Below are positions 1 to 8,116 of a DNA stretch of 64,000 nucleotides, one piece after another. Numbering within the stretch: the first letter of the stretch is position 1; every line of letters starts with the position of its first letter. The notes beneath the pieces were generated by a model. It saw only the letters and a list, made by a program, of their open reading frames with translations, was not told where the DNA came from and searched no databases. The stretch lies in assembly GCF_040372045.1 (NCBI RefSeq), contig NZ_BAABWH010000004.1; one strand, given 5' to 3'. The translations under genes were made by a program, and so were the position numbers. Origin of the DNA: Thalassolituus sp006212115. Lineage in GTDB: Bacteria > Pseudomonadota > Gammaproteobacteria > Pseudomonadales > Oceanobacteraceae.

Positions 1-580
1 GTAGCAGCTTTTTAGACCCGGCAAAGGTGGTGCGGATAGCATTGCCAATGATGTTACTGTCCTGGTGCGCGTTACGGAGTTTGTGTGCTTCGTCGATGAC
101 GACCAGATCCCAGGGTTCGCGTAGCTGTTCTTCCATCTTTTTCGCGAACTGATATGAAAAGATAGAAATGACATCCTGGTCCAGTGGATTCCTGATACCT
201 TGCTTGCGCAGGTCTTTCCATGTTTTGGCATCGAGCACCTGAGTTGGCAGGTGAAATTTTTCAGCCAGTTCATTCGCCCACTGTTTTCGCAACGCGGCAG
301 GACATATCACCACTATGCGACGTTTACGCTCTGCCCAGTACTGGGCCATAACCAGTGACGCTTCAATGGTTTTACCTAAACCGACCTCGTCGGCCAGAAC
401 GACGCCTTTGACCAATGGATTCTGGAGGGCAAACAAGGCTGCATCAATCTGATGTGGGTTGAGGTCTACCGACGCATCAAACAGCGAGCTGCTGATACGA
501 CTGACATCACCACCGCGACGCTGGCGGGTAAGCTCGTAGGCAAAGTACTTGGCGTGAAAATCAGTGAGCGCTGGTTGCAT
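1..580 (-). CDS. SNF2/HepA-type DEAH helicase, N-terminal part (runs off left edge)
   Basis: I translated about 193 residues directly from the minus strand. The gene starts at the ATG at 578-580, behind an AAGGAAG ribosome site, and is still open at base 1. Visible motifs are NPHQ (about residues 41-44), a Walker A ADEVGLGKT (63-71), an ICPAALRKQW motif Ia region (92-101) and a DEAH box VIDEAH (161-166). This arrangement belongs to superfamily 2 SNF2-like ATPases that translocate on double-stranded DNA; relatives occur in restriction-like and phage-defence loci. It lies 55 bp downstream of the Mrr-like gene on the same strand, so the two are probably co-transcribed. The helicase C lobe and any partner genes are outside the window, so the exact system cannot be named. 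Confidence 0.85.
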   Translation of the reverse strand, partial: MQPALTDFHAKYFAYELTRQRRGGDVSRISSSLFDASVDLNPHQIDAALFALQNPLVKGVVLADEVGLGKTIEASLVMAQYWAERKRRIVVICPAALRKQWANELAEKFHLPTQVLDAKTWKDLRKQGIRNPLDQDVISIFSYQFAKKMEEQLREPWDLVVIDEAHKLRNAHQDSNIIGNAIRTTFAGSKKLL

Positions 581-635
581 TGTTACTTCCTTGCTTATGC
601 GTTGTTCAGTTTGCCATGAAATAGTCTTCAGATAA

Positions 636-1646
636 TCAAAGATCCGCCACATAGATCTGCCGCAATGGCAGTAAAGTGCGGTATCGCGGAGCCAGCTTGT
701 GGTAGTTTTCGAGTACGATTTCGACCAGTTGTTCGCCGTCGATTAAGCGCAGTTTGGCTTTGTTGCGTTCGGTGGCGCGGGCGGGTTTGCTGTATGAGCC
801 TAAATTAACAAATAAGGCGTATTCGCCGTCGCCAATGGTGCCCAACAGCTGGTTTACGTCCGGCTCGCCGGTGGTGTCGGTGATCTGTTTGCACTGCGCC
901 TTGATGATGGGCGGTTCGAAGCCGAGTTCGTCACGGTGGGCGATCACGTCTACCCCGCCATCCGCCGATTTGCTTGTGACACGGGCGTGATAACCAAGGC
1001 ATTCGAGGATGTGTGCCACAAAGTGTTCGAAGTCGTAGGCGCTAAGGCCGTTTTTCAGACGCTTGATGATGAAGTCACTGGTGGTTTCTTTGGCCTGCTT
1101 AGTAGCCTCTTGGGTAACTGTGTCATCGTCTTCGGTTGAGATGGTCGAATCTTCGTCGTCATCTACGGGTTCTGGTTCGGCCAGATTAAGGTGCTTTAAG
1201 AATTCGCCCGCATACTTGCGCACCTGAAAGAGCGTCACTGCCGAGCCGATTTCATACAGCGCGGCCTGACTGAATTCATCACGCGGTACATGCCCCAACC
1301 ACTCTACTTTGCGTTGATTCGGGTGGGCATCATTGCTGGCATACAGGCAAGCACTGGTGACTCGCCCGAGGTTAACCATGCGGTCGAGCTTGGACGGATA
1401 CACCACCAGATCACCAGCTTCTATCTCGTGAATGAAGCGATACATGGTGCCCGCCCAAACACGTATGGTGCCGTCTTTGGCATCAGGGTACGCCTGACTG
1501 AGCGCTTGTTTGAAGGCATCGCGATCAGCTGGCAGTGCGGATAGATCCCCGGCTTCGGCCCAGCCTATTCCTATGTACTGGTTATCTATGGGTGCGGTGT
1601 CGACTTCGGCCGGCATGTGTATGCCCCACAACTTCTGACGGGTCAT
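636..1646 (-). CDS. Mrr-like type IV restriction endonuclease
   Basis: A 336-residue protein with two parts. The N-terminal ~150 residues are a PUA/EVE-like module often found in front of Mrr nucleases (WGIHM near residue 7, YRFIHEIEAGDLVVYPSK near 69-86). An acidic linker (161-176) follows, then an Mrr catalytic domain from about 190. The PD-(D/E)xK core is complete: E207 in the first helix, D233 in GGVDV, and Q251-x-K253 in AQCKQ. Mrr-type enzymes cut DNA bearing foreign modified bases, and the N-terminal module could be the base reader. It sits between an ankyrin-repeat gene upstream and an SNF2-type helicase downstream, all on the minus strand. That it is a nuclease is well supported; what it targets is not visible. 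Confidence 0.88.
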   Translation of the reverse strand: MTRQKLWGIHMPAEVDTAPIDNQYIGIGWAEAGDLSALPADRDAFKQALSQAYPDAKDGTIRVWAGTMYRFIHEIEAGDLVVYPSKLDRMVNLGRVTSACLYASNDAHPNQRKVEWLGHVPRDEFSQAALYEIGSAVTLFQVRKYAGEFLKHLNLAEPEPVDDDEDSTISTEDDDTVTQEATKQAKETTSDFIIKRLKNGLSAYDFEHFVAHILECLGYHARVTSKSADGGVDVIAHRDELGFEPPIIKAQCKQITDTTGEPDVNQLLGTIGDGEYALFVNLGSYSKPARATERNKAKLRLIDGEQLVEIVLENYHKLAPRYRTLLPLRQIYVADL

Positions 1647-1813
1647 CCCTGGTTCCTTGTAGGCTGCTCGTTACTGATTACTGAATACTGGGTTTTGATT
1701 CTATCAGATCAATGATTTGGAGTGTTCTTATAGCCGACTTACTACTCATGGGACGACTTTGCTCCGTACTTCAACAACACTCGCAGGAATTCAGGCTTAA
1801 ATTCCCCTACTGT

Positions 1814-2263
1814 TTACGCACAGCGGTCAAGAAAATCTAACCACGCTTCTTCATTAGCAGCATCCTGCTCAGCCGGTTTCAACGGCAGCTTTAGATTAAA
1901 AGCATCGTAGATATAGTCGAACGAGGCCCGCTCATAAAGCGATTCCCCATCTAAATCGAAATTCGGGCCAGCACCGTTGTGCAGCAGAATTTCCATGATT
2001 TCAGGGTCTTTATTCAGGATTGCCTGAAACAGCACGCCGCAATTCTCCTCGCCTTTGAAGTCAGGGTCTGCGCCATGCTCAATGAGGAGTTTGATTATCG
2101 TAACCCGGCTCTTTGCGTTTTCAGAAGCAATGGCTTCGATCAGCGGTGTGTCACCGCAAGAGTTTATGGCGTTTACGTCTGCACCACTAGCGATGCAGAC
2201 TTTCACTTTGTCGATATCACCCGAGTATGCTGCGTCGAACAATTCCGAAGTTTTATCGCTCAT
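1814..2263 (-). CDS. Ankyrin-repeat protein
   Basis: A 149-residue soluble protein with about three ankyrin repeats. The recognisable units are ELFDAAYSGDIDKVKVCIASGADVNA, GDTPLIEAIA...IIKLLIEHGADPD and VLFQAILNKDPEIMEILLHNGAGPN; each has the helix-turn-helix and GAD/GAG ends of the family. The repeats fill roughly residues 6-105, and the last 45 residues are unlike them. No signal peptide or catalytic motif is seen. Ankyrin domains bind proteins. Its place inside a run of nuclease and helicase genes suggests a role with them, perhaps as inhibitor or target sensor, but this is inference from position. It starts 21 bp after the stop of the DUF4268 gene. Confidence 0.8.
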   Translation of the reverse strand: MSDKTSELFDAAYSGDIDKVKVCIASGADVNAINSCGDTPLIEAIASENAKSRVTIIKLLIEHGADPDFKGEENCGVLFQAILNKDPEIMEILLHNGAGPNFDLDGESLYERASFDYIYDAFNLKLPLKPAEQDAANEEAWLDFLDRCA

Positions 2264-2284
2264 GTAATCACCCCAGCGGATAAT

Positions 2285-3424
2285 TTACAGTTGGTGGTGA
2301 GCCAGCCCCTCATCGAGAATAGGGTACAGCACCTTGTGAAACTTCTGTGTGCGTTCAACCATCTGTTCAATGATTTTTTCATGGCTTGATTCGTCCTTCA
2401 GGTCGATATCCCAACGAAGTGCAACACGACAGGCTTTTCGCTCGGCCTCCGGCTCCCAGGAAACTTTGTAGCCGGAGAGCGCTGTTTCAATATCGTTTTT
2501 GTGGCTTTGTAACCAGTCGAACATTTTCGCAGTAGCGCCTGCTTTGTTCATCCGGATTCGCACTTCGACACGGGCATCCTTATCATTAAGGCCCATATTC
2601 ATGGACAAGCCGCCACGAATATTTTTGCCGTTAAAGTACGAGCGATCACTGATGGTTTCGACCGAGAACAAGCTTACCTTACGCTCATTCAGGCGTTGCT
2701 GAATTTCTGACCAGAGCTGGACATGAAGCGCGGCTCGCTGTGACGCGTTTCGGGTTCGCTGCTGTTCGGTTTTCAGGCGTACCAGCTCGTTGGATAGGTC
2801 TGCGCTTGGCAAGATTCTGTCGATGTTGATCATCTGAGTCTTGTTGGCACCTTCACCTATCTCGTAGATGTCGAGTTTGATGAGGGTGATGTCGATATTT
2901 TTCTCGAGCACCCAAACCGCTGCGCTGATGGCTTCTGGTTTATAACCGCCAGAAACGATGATAATGCGCTGATCGTGGTTATATCCCAGCTCACTGTCGT
3001 ATTCCTGTTCTTCAGCGAGAAAGCTCTCAATATCGTCTCGTGCAGCCTGAAGGCTGTCGTCGCTATTGGAGAACTTTTTACTGTGAATCTTAATAATGTC
3101 CTGCTCTGAAAAGGTCGAGCAGAAGGCGGCGTATTTAATCGCTTGCCCGACGACGTCTTTGCCGCTGTCGTCGCGCTTGTTTTCGATAACTACGAGATTG
3201 CCGCGGGCATCCATCGCGAGCAGATCCAGACGATCGCGGGATTTATTAAACTCGTCGAATTCTTAGCCTAACATCAGGAGAGGCTCACCAAGGCAGCCCG
3301 GGGTTTTATCAACCCATTCCTGAATATGATCCCGCTCTTTGTAATCAAGCGCAGCGAAGGTTGCAGACTCCAGCTGCTCCAGCGGATTCTGCTGGTTGTT
3401 GGTATCAATAGTGTATATGGTCAT
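2285..3424 (-). pseudogene. DUF4268-type nuclease-fold gene with one in-frame stop
   Basis: Reading from the ATG at 3422-3424 (GAGG ribosome site upstream), the frame encodes MTIYTID..., then meets TAA at 3263-3265 (codon 54), and continues in the same frame to 2285. Read through, the product would be about 379 residues, a normal length for this family. The sequence after the stop (EFDEFNKSRDRLDLLAMDARGNLVVIENKRDD) carries the D...ExK signature of a PD-(D/E)xK nuclease fold, and the C-terminal half resembles DUF4268. The stop falls just before that core. Restart at the ATG at 3212-3214 would remove the first aspartate (in RLDLL) of the site. It is therefore most likely a recent pseudogene. 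A sequencing error or recoding is possible. Confidence 0.75.
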
Positions 3425-3673
3425 GGTGAGCCTCTTATTCTGGTTCTATCGTATTTAAGTGGCCTTCCATGGCCTGATTCCTTTCTGCCTTCGCATCCTT
3501 ACGCTCGATGGCCCGCCAATGTGTTTGAAGGTACTTCCCCTATACAAAGCCCTTTAAACTGCGGTGGCGTCCTGCCTGCATCCAATGCCACTGCATTACA
3601 CCGTCTTAATTTTTTATGCTCAATCACTGTACGGAATCACATGTACGATTTTTGGACATACTCTTGTTTGTAT

Positions 3674-4531
3674 TTATGGCAGAAATGGCATCAGTGCCCG
3701 CTGGCATTCGGGCGTGAGCATGATCTGCTGGGCTTCGCCGCGTTCGCGCGGGCGGTCGAGGCGCAGGTTCTGCAGTGTGTAGATCAACAACGCCCTGCGT
3801 ACTTCGTAGCTGCGCTGGTATCCGCCGGTGCTGGTTTGTTCCATGCCGTAATCTAACGCGACGAGCTTTTGTTGGGCTTCGGTTAAGCGCATGTCGGGCT
3901 CAATAGTGACGGTGAGCTTGTGGTTCCAGCCTTCGTCGTCACTGGCGTCGGCAGTGGCTTTACCTTCCGTGCCGTAGACGGCCTGAATACGTGAAAGCAC
4001 GAAGTCACGGAAGTCCTGATTCTTTTCACACCAGGCGCGGACGTGCCAGCGTGCGCCGTCGTTAACCAGTTTGTGCGGACTGATAATGCGGTCGCCGTCT
4101 TCGGGCGAGGTAAACGAGGCGTAGCTGATGTCGAGGCGCTGCTTCTGATCAATGGCTTTGAGTATCGCGCGGACGATGGCCGGGTCTGGGCGACGCTGCA
4201 GCATTTGCATGGGATATGCCGGAATTTCTGACACACTCGGGGACTTGAGCTGGGTGTATTCTTCGAGCGTACCGGTGGAATACCGGGGTACGAATTGCTC
4301 TGTAGGCAGATAGCCGCGGCTTTTAGTGCAATACATCAGGTTTTCTGGGCAGGCATCCAGGTAACTCTGGATGATTGGACTGGCGGTGGTTCGGCTACAG
4401 CCGAATGCATCTTGCAGAGTATTCGTGGTTATTCGACCTTCCCAGAGGGCAACCTGCTCTATCAGGCGATACGCTTGCTGATCGCGGTATGAAAGTACGG
4501 AATTCGATTGTTTGGCGGTGAGTTCGGGCAT
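3674..4531 (-). CDS. WYL-domain transcriptional regulator (CapW/BrxR-like)
   Basis: A 285-residue protein. Residues ~15-70 form a winged helix (YRLIEQVALWEGRITTNTLQDAFGCSRTTAS). A WYL domain spans ~120-185, with SYASFTSPEDGDRIISPHKLV and WHVRAWCEKNQDFRDFVLSRI, and a WCX-like C-terminal segment follows. This size and order match the WYL repressors (CapW, BrxR) found at the start of phage-defence loci, where they bind a ligand and release transcription. It is the most upstream gene of the minus-strand run that leads into the DUF4268, ankyrin, Mrr and helicase genes, as expected for a controlling gene. The 249 bp between it and the DUF4268 start hold no gene I can support. Its role in controlling this cluster is inferred. 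Confidence 0.8.
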   Translation of the reverse strand: MPELTAKQSNSVLSYRDQQAYRLIEQVALWEGRITTNTLQDAFGCSRTTASPIIQSYLDACPENLMYCTKSRGYLPTEQFVPRYSTGTLEEYTQLKSPSVSEIPAYPMQMLQRRPDPAIVRAILKAIDQKQRLDISYASFTSPEDGDRIISPHKLVNDGARWHVRAWCEKNQDFRDFVLSRIQAVYGTEGKATADASDDEGWNHKLTVTIEPDMRLTEAQQKLVALDYGMEQTSTGGYQRSYEVRRALLIYTLQNLRLDRPRERGEAQQIMLTPECQRALMPFLP

Positions 4532-4677
4532 TCCATGTCCTCTTTATTGTGCCGGCATGGTATCAGACTGACTAAACAACTTAAGTGGAAATTGGCAACG
4601 TTTTTGAATTTGCTTGTTTTACTTGTGCAACGGAAACAGGAGCGATAACTATCAAGGGACTTGAGATCGGCCCAGTA

Positions 4678-4817
4678 TTCGCGAATAGCCTTCGGCTGAT
4701 TTGCTCCCACAGTCAGTCCGGCTCAGGTTCGCGCATAGCCAGACACGCTGGCTGAAGCGCTCCTACAGAGAAGCGAATCCTCAAGACACGGATCGGGGAT
4801 ATGATCCCCTCTTACAA
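4678..4817. repeat. Three-hairpin intergenic repeat, copy 1
   Basis: This is one of two copies of a composite repeat; the other is at 6213-6347. Three small inverted repeats occur in order. The first is AGCCTTCGGCT (4687-4697). The second is AGCCAG...CTGGCT around 4737-4752, followed by GAAGCGCTCCTACAG. The third is GGGGATATGATCCCC (4796-4810). A GCTCCCACA motif after hairpin 1 echoes the GCTCCTACA after hairpin 2. The order, spacing and strand are the same in both copies, so this is a REP-like element. It occupies most of the 323 bp gap between the two WYL genes (4532-4854); nothing else is seen in that gap. Confidence 0.8.
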
Positions 4818-4854
4818 CCAATATGAGACGGCGGTGCCCACCATGGGATGCGGA

Positions 4855-5817
4855 TTAGAGATTACGGTTCAGTGCTTCCTGCAGGCGTGTTCGATACGCC
4901 GCTTTCAAACTTTCCGGTTCATTGATAATGACGTTAGGTGCGTAGGACAGCATGTCTCGTAGTAACTCCCGCTCGTCGTTGTATGGCAGGTTTAGATGGT
5001 ATTCATCGCCCTTCCATTGCCCTTGGGCTTCCGGGTGCCATTGTTGTTGAGCGACAAGGTGAGCAGCGCCGGGCAAAAAGGTGAGTTCGGCGATGAGTTG
5101 TTCGCCGCCAGAGAAGATGCCATAGCTGTTGTGGAAATGGTCGTTAAGCGTTTGTTGCTCAAATTCTTTAGCGCCTTCATTTGTCTGGTAAGCGCTGTTA
5201 ATGCGGCTGAGCATAAAGGTACGCAGTTGCTGACGTTTGTGGCACCACGCATCGAGGTACCAGTGATCTCTGTAGTACACCAGTGTTTGCGGGCTTACGT
5301 TGCGCTCACTCAGGCTTTGATCGCTGGCTGCGTAGTGGATATGCAGTTGTTTGCGCGCGAACAGTGCATCGCTGACCTGGCGGTAGATATTTTGGTTAAC
5401 GGGTCGACGGGTAGCGCTAAGAATTCGGATTCGTTGGGTCAGTTCACTGAGGTCAACACCACGCTCTTCTGTCAGCCGTGAGACTTGCTCGTGTATTCGG
5501 TTGAGCTCACCACTGCCTTGCCCGGGATTGAGGTCGTTAAGGATGTTCAGAACGATCGCGAGTCCGCGTAGTTCGGTAGCGGTGAGTTGCAATCCCGGCA
5601 GCTCGAAGCTCGTTTCTGTTGTTGGGCCGTAACGGTAACTTCGGCTCTCTGCGTCGTATTCAAGCGGTGCGCTGTATTCGCTTTTCAGTGTGTGAAGCGC
5701 GCCTTGTATTTCGGCCGGGCCGACGCCTGTTTCGGCAGCAAGCGTCATGATGTTGTAGCTGCTTTTCTGATCAGAAAACAGTCGGTGTAATCGTTGTATG
5801 AGATCGCTGCTGGCCAT
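4855..5817 (-). CDS. WYL-domain transcriptional regulator (YafY/PafC-like)
   Basis: A 320-residue protein with a helix-turn-helix region at ~1-55 (RLHRLFSDQKSSYNIMTLAAETGVGPAEIQGAL). A middle section near 75-85 (LQLTATELRGLAIVL) is typical of the family. A WYL domain spans ~145-210, with QLHIHYAASDQ and HWYLDAWCHKRQQLRTFMLSRI, and a WCX-like tail follows. It differs from the neighbouring WYL protein at 3674-4531 in length and sequence, so it is a second family member and not a recent copy. It diverges from a small monooxygenase-like gene (5919-6200), and the segment carrying both is bracketed by the two intergenic repeats. Its target and ligand are unknown. Confidence 0.85.
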   Translation of the reverse strand: MASSDLIQRLHRLFSDQKSSYNIMTLAAETGVGPAEIQGALHTLKSEYSAPLEYDAESRSYRYGPTTETSFELPGLQLTATELRGLAIVLNILNDLNPGQGSGELNRIHEQVSRLTEERGVDLSELTQRIRILSATRRPVNQNIYRQVSDALFARKQLHIHYAASDQSLSERNVSPQTLVYYRDHWYLDAWCHKRQQLRTFMLSRINSAYQTNEGAKEFEQQTLNDHFHNSYGIFSGGEQLIAELTFLPGAAHLVAQQQWHPEAQGQWKGDEYHLNLPYNDERELLRDMLSYAPNVIINEPESLKAAYRTRLQEALNRNL

Positions 5818-5918
5818 ATTGGGTCTTTGTTCCGATTTTTGTCAGTTCCCGGTTGCAATACCTGCCTCTGGCCCCTACTTTACTTGATATACACACACAT
5901 CAGAAGGAAGTCCTTGCA

Positions 5919-6200
5919 ATGATCAAAGTGATTATCGAGCGCGAGATAGCGGACGATATGGAGTCCACTTATGAAGCTGCGGTAAAGAATACCCTGCGCG
6001 CGATTCTCGAAGCTCCTGGCTATGTATCAGGTGCTAGCTACAAAGACGTTAAGAATGACAACCGCCGCATGATTATTACCAACTGGGTGGATGTGAAGTC
6101 GTGGCAGAGCTGGGCTAAGTCGAATGAGCGTGCGGATGTTATTGCGTCTATTCAGCCGATTCTGAATCAGCAGGAAAAGATTACGATTCTGACGGCGTGA
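5919..6200 (+). CDS. Antibiotic biosynthesis monooxygenase (ABM)-fold protein
   Basis: A 93-residue protein. I start it at ATG 5919 (MIKVIIEREIADDM), behind AGAAGGAAG; an in-frame ATG further upstream at 5853 has no ribosome site and adds an unlikely leader. The pattern is the dimeric alpha-beta barrel of ABM proteins: a first strand KVIIERE, a helix with TLRAILEAPGYVSGASY, a strand RRMIITNWVDVKSWQSWAKS, and a C-terminal strand EKITILTA. Family members include small quinol or haem monooxygenases and many proteins of unknown substrate. It is divergent from the WYL regulator at 4855-5817, with 101 bp between them, so that protein might control it. The enzyme activity is not certain. Confidence 0.78.
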   Translation: MIKVIIEREIADDMESTYEAAVKNTLRAILEAPGYVSGASYKDVKNDNRRMIITNWVDVKSWQSWAKSNERADVIASIQPILNQQEKITILTA

Positions 6201-6212
6201 TATTGATATGGG

Positions 6213-6347
6213 TTTCGTGAATAGCCTTCGGCTGATTCGCTCCCACAATCGCTATAGGCCGGATTCCCCCTTGCTTCGCGCATAGCCAGGCAAGCTGGCT
6301 GAAGCGCTCCTACAGGCACAGGTCGGGGATATGATCCCCTCCTACAG
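6213..6347. repeat. Three-hairpin intergenic repeat, copy 2
   Basis: This is the second copy of the element at 4678-4817, in the same orientation, with the same three hairpins: AGCCTTCGGCT (6222-6232), AGCCAG...CTGGCT around 6284-6300 followed by GAAGCGCTCCTACAG, and GGGGATATGATCCCC (6326-6340). The stretch between hairpins 1 and 2 differs most between copies, while the hairpins themselves are kept. The last few bases overlap the stop codon of the hydrolase gene (6342-6344). The two copies lie about 1.4 kb apart as direct repeats. Confidence 0.8.
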
Positions 6348-7046
6348 CATCTGGCGTTTTACGAAATCAGCGACGGACTTAGCGGTGGTTTCGATGTGGG
6401 CATCGTGGGTAAAACCCGATGCCTTTCTTGGTTTCAGATCGTGATTACCATCTTCGAGCCAGACCAGTTGGAGCGTTTTATCTAAACCGTATCCCATAAC
6501 CTCTTCTTTTGTTCCCATGGCGTCGCGGGTGCCTTGAGCAATCAATACCGGCGTCTTGAGCACCTTCAGGTGATCAGTACGCAGGCTGTCGGGCTTACCC
6601 GGCGGGTGGAACGGATAACCAAGACAAACGCAGCCTTTTACCAATTGGCTGATCTGTTCGCTCTCGTTAGTTTGGCTTCCATCATCATTAGCAACCATGG
6701 AGGCAATGCGTCCCCCCATGCTTTTGCCGCCAATCACGCACTCTACTCCCAGTTGCGCAATCAACTCTGCGTAAGCATCCACCAGCTTTGGGGCACGATC
6801 AGGCGGTCGCTTTTTACCGTCTTCCGCGCGCTTCACCATGTAGGGGAAGTTAAAGCGGACCACCCGCACCCCATGGTTGGCAATTCTGCTGGCAATATCA
6901 GTCATAAATTCACTGTGCATATCCGCACCAGCGCCATGCGAGAGAATCAAAGTAGCTGTGTGATTCGCTCCATCGATTGTAATGGGTAAGGTTGTTGGCG
7001 ACATCGTTGTATTCATCGTTTTTTCCACATCGTCTGTGGTCGCCAT
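6342..7046 (-). CDS. Alpha/beta hydrolase, KANL3/Tex30-like
   Basis: A 234-residue alpha/beta hydrolase. The oxyanion region is LILSHGAGADMHSEFM, and FNFPYM follows strand 4. The nucleophile elbow is GGKSMGGR, with serine in GKSMG. The acid is in QGTRDAMG, and the catalytic histidine is in EDGNHDLKP near residue 203. This layout matches the KANL3/Tex30-like or dienelactone-hydrolase-like family of small cytoplasmic hydrolases. The substrate is unknown. The start is uncertain: in-frame ATGs at codons 11 and 15 would trim a poorly conserved leader and are about equally likely. It is divergent from the Fnr/Anr gene. Confidence 0.82.
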   Translation of the reverse strand: MATTDDVEKTMNTTMSPTTLPITIDGANHTATLILSHGAGADMHSEFMTDIASRIANHGVRVVRFNFPYMVKRAEDGKKRPPDRAPKLVDAYAELIAQLGVECVIGGKSMGGRIASMVANDDGSQTNESEQISQLVKGCVCLGYPFHPPGKPDSLRTDHLKVLKTPVLIAQGTRDAMGTKEEVMGYGLDKTLQLVWLEDGNHDLKPRKASGFTHDAHIETTAKSVADFVKRQML

Positions 7047-7152
7047 AATAGCGCCTGAAGCCGCCTGCGCGCATCCTGTTGCGGCTTTATTCCTTATCGG
7101 TTATGGTTGCGAAATTGATATCACCTCTTATGACAGTGAGGTCGTTTTAGTT

Positions 7153-7911
7153 ATGAAGCCGACGGCGAAAACTCCCCTACGTGGTGCTCAGCCACATTGC
7201 CAAACCTGCTCACTGAATGCACTTTGTCTGCCCCTTTCGCTGACTGAGCGGGATATGGAACGCCTTGACGATATCATCCGACGTGGCCGCCCGATTCAAA
7301 AAGGCCAGCTTCTGTTTCAGCAGGGACAACAGGTTGAATCTGTCTATGCGGTTCGCACTGGAGCGCTTAAGACCTATACCATTGCGAGCAACGGCGAAGA
7401 GCAGATCACTGGCTTTCATCTCGCTAGCGAACTGATTGGCTTATCCGGCTACGCTGCGGGCACTTACCCCCTAACGGCCAAAGCACTCGAAACCACCACT
7501 GTGTGTGAGATCCCATTGCCGCAGCTTGAGCAGCTGGCCGATGAGTTGCCTGATTTACGTCGCCAATTGATGACGACCATGGGCACAGAGATCCGCCACG
7601 ATCAGAACATGATGTTATTGCTGAGCAAGAAAAACGCAGAAGAACGCGTGGCCTCCTTCCTCTTAGACATTTCACAGCGTTATCAACGTCGTGGTTTTTC
7701 GGCGACTCAGTTCCGCTTGCCGATGTCGAGAGTCGATATCAGTAATTACCTCGGACTGGCCGTTGAAACCATCAGTCGCGTATTTACGCGTTTCCAGAAG
7801 AACGGGCTGATCGAAACTCAGGGCAAAGAAGTCACCCTGACTGATGTCGACTCACTGTTCGATCTCGCTGGTCTGACGCGAGCCAAAGAAGAGTGCATAC
7901 ACGAGGAATAA
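7153..7911 (+). CDS. fnr: Fnr/Anr-type oxygen-sensing transcriptional regulator
   Basis: A 252-residue CRP/FNR family regulator. I start at ATG 7153 because it gives the usual length; the frame is open much further upstream. The four [4Fe-4S] ligands are in place: C16, C19 and C25 (CQTCSLNALC), and C118 (TTVCEIP). An effector-type beta-roll spans ~30-150, a long dimer helix ~150-175, and a C-terminal helix-turn-helix reads MSRVDISNYLGLAVETISRVFTRFQ, ending ~225. In air the cluster is lost and the protein falls inactive; without oxygen the dimer binds TTGATnnnnATCAA sites. The name anr fits equally for a pseudomonad-like host. No clear Fnr site was found just upstream. Confidence 0.93.
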   Translation: MKPTAKTPLRGAQPHCQTCSLNALCLPLSLTERDMERLDDIIRRGRPIQKGQLLFQQGQQVESVYAVRTGALKTYTIASNGEEQITGFHLASELIGLSGYAAGTYPLTAKALETTTVCEIPLPQLEQLADELPDLRRQLMTTMGTEIRHDQNMMLLLSKKNAEERVASFLLDISQRYQRRGFSATQFRLPMSRVDISNYLGLAVETISRVFTRFQKNGLIETQGKEVTLTDVDSLFDLAGLTRAKEECIHEE

Positions 7912-8116
7912 AGAGTTCCGATACAGGGAATAGCGGGAAGCGCTTCGCAATTTGCGTGGGGTTATTGGACATTGGTCACACTGCGCAATTAATTCCTTTC
8001 CCTCGCGAACTGCGTCACTATGCTTATTGGTAAAGGCGTTACATTAAAAGGCACGGCGATTGCTAAATACCTTTTGAAAGCCGCAAAGCGCCAATAAACC
8101 CGCTCTGGAGTTTCTG

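Noticed and set aside
3425..3530. A short minus-strand open stretch (GKYLQTHWRAIERK...) just upstream of the DUF4268 gene, possibly the tail of a lost gene.
   Set aside because: It is only about 34 codons after a stop, with no start codon or recognisable domain; too short to call.
3629..3650. TGTACG repeated twice with 14 bp spacing between the WYL gene and the DUF4268 gene, as a possible WYL operator.
   Set aside because: It is a direct six-base repeat with no inverted symmetry, and such pairs occur by chance in a window of this size.
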